Source of the DNA: Halorhabdus amylolytica
GTDB lineage: Archaea > Halobacteriota > Halobacteria > Halobacteriales > Haloarculaceae
Assembly: GCF_004944975.1 (NCBI RefSeq)
Contig: NZ_SPQG01000003.1
Coordinates: 122,218 to 154,581 of the forward strand
Reading direction: 5' to 3'
DNA length: 32,364 nucleotides
Position 1 is the stretch's first letter; the number at the start of each line of letters is the position of its first letter. Under the pieces are notes generated by a model, which saw nothing but the letters and a program-made list of their open reading frames with translations, was not told the DNA's origin and did no database searches. The translations under genes were made by a program, and so were the position numbers. This document shows positions 31,755-32,364 of the stretch, piece by piece.

Positions 31755-32157
31755 CGCTGTCGTACCCACAGCCACGGAGGACGTCCGCAGGGACAGACTT
31801 GAGTTCGAATGAACCGTCGCCGCCCTCACAGACGACCTCGTAATCGCCGGGTTCATTCGGAACGGTGACCTGTCTGGTGACGGTCTCCCCCGGCGGTACG
31901 GTCACGTCCAACGGTTCGAAATCACTTCGAAGGACGTGTTTCCGGTTGTCCCGGTTCTCGAAGACGACCGTCACGTCGTGGCCCGCGGCGATCTCCAGGG
32001 ATGTCGGTGTGAACGTTCCATCACGGATCGTGACGGTCGTTCGATGCCCCGCGTCTTCGGTGGTCGCCCCAGGACCCGACGCGTCGAGACAGCCACCCGT
32101 CCCCCCAACAGCCCCCGTCACCAGTACTCCGAGGAACTGTCGACGTCTCAATGTCAT
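31747..32157 (-). CDS. Cupredoxin-like Tat lipoprotein
   Basis: A 136-residue exported protein: Tat signal RRRQFLGVL and lipobox TGGC (Cys23), then a single cupredoxin-type beta sandwich (VTIRDGTFTPTSLEIAAGHDVTVVFENRD, LDVTVPPGETVT, GDYEVVC). Type 1 copper sites need His-Cys-His-Met. Here H74 and C110 are visible, but the His and Met expected shortly after the Cys are absent (VCEGGDGSFEL), so copper binding is doubtful. It might instead handle a sulfur compound for the transporter whose start overlaps its stop. TATA-like TTTTATC about 33 bases upstream fits the ATG at 32157. Confidence 0.8.
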   Translation of the reverse strand: MTLRRRQFLGVLVTGAVGGTGGCLDASGPGATTEDAGHRTTVTIRDGTFTPTSLEIAAGHDVTVVFENRDNRKHVLRSDFEPLDVTVPPGETVTRQVTVPNEPGDYEVVCEGGDGSFELKSVPADVLRGCGYDSDE

Positions 32158-32308
32158 TCTTCGAATAGGATAACGTTGCCGGTACTTCGATAAAACCGTT
32201 ACGACCGGCGCTCGCACGGTCGAGAGCTGACGGTCTGTCCTGGCCCGGTTGCTTCCGGACAGTCGGGCGGCGTCGATCGGACTCGTGAAGGGGGACCGGT
32301 CACCCCTC

Positions 32309-32364
32309 ATACGGATTATGGTAGATTATTCCCGGATGACGCCGACCCGGGGGTCGACGGATAC
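32309..32364. repeat. 82-bp dispersed palindromic element, copy 2 (cut by window end)
   Basis: These 56 bases match 22988-23043 except for one change (G at 32320 against T at 22999), including the left inverted repeat and the internal CGACCC/GGGTCG hairpin. The right terminal repeat would lie about 26 bases beyond the window. It is about 150 bases upstream of the cupredoxin start. Confidence 0.8.

Overview
The window comes from a haloarchaeon (class Halobacteria). It is GC-rich, its predicted proteins are strongly acidic, and many starts lie about 25-30 bases after a TATA-like box, as expected for leaderless transcripts. It also holds lineage markers: a sensory rhodopsin with its transducer, a Cdc48 ATPase, an Lsm/L37e pair, a J-domain/[2Fe-2S] ferredoxin fusion, and Tat lipoproteins with RR motifs. 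The genus cannot be fixed from sequence alone.

Layout. 1-5.4 kb: the 5' part of a copper-type P-ATPase (minus), a 30-residue membrane peptide, a DnaJ-ferredoxin fusion, a membrane-tethered ArsR-like regulator, histidinol dehydrogenase and a small membrane protein. 5.4-11.8 kb: a sensory cluster. A two-domain transducer and sensory rhodopsin II form a minus-strand pair, followed by a 3-hydroxyacyl-CoA-dehydrogenase-like protein that has lost its catalytic His. Diverging from them is an overlapping pair: a HEAT-like/pseudokinase protein and a seven-helix membrane protein with rhodopsin-like topology but no retinal lysine. 11.8-16.2 kb: glycerophosphodiesterase, small proteins, an SRPBCC protein and Cdc48. 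16.2-20.1 kb: two Tat lipoproteins (one without a normal start codon), then a GatZ-like protein overlapping a PfkB sugar kinase.

20.1-23.4 kb: an accessory patch next to tRNA-Thr(UGU). It holds a truncated PIN toxin, an orphan small gene, a winged-helix/RelE-like toxin-antitoxin pair behind a perfect palindrome, an acetyltransferase, a CBS/zinc-ribbon protein and an 82-bp element with 14-bp perfect terminal inverted repeats. A second copy of that element is cut by the right end of the window. 23.5-27.7 kb: a membrane-anchored protein, an ABC-2 exporter whose two genes are joined by a 12-codon micro-ORF, a 49-residue protein and a DUF420 membrane protein. 27.7-32.4 kb: lsm-rpl37e-purF operon, a decayed M42 peptidase, a small membrane protein ending in a 26-bp tandem repeat, and an operon of a cupredoxin-like Tat lipoprotein plus a YeeE/YedE sulfur transporter.

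The best candidates for something undescribed are the dispersed 82-bp hairpin element, and the pseudokinase/seven-helix pair beside the phototaxis genes. Most other genes are ordinary haloarchaeal chromosome content. No CRISPR array, rRNA or complete insertion sequence was seen.
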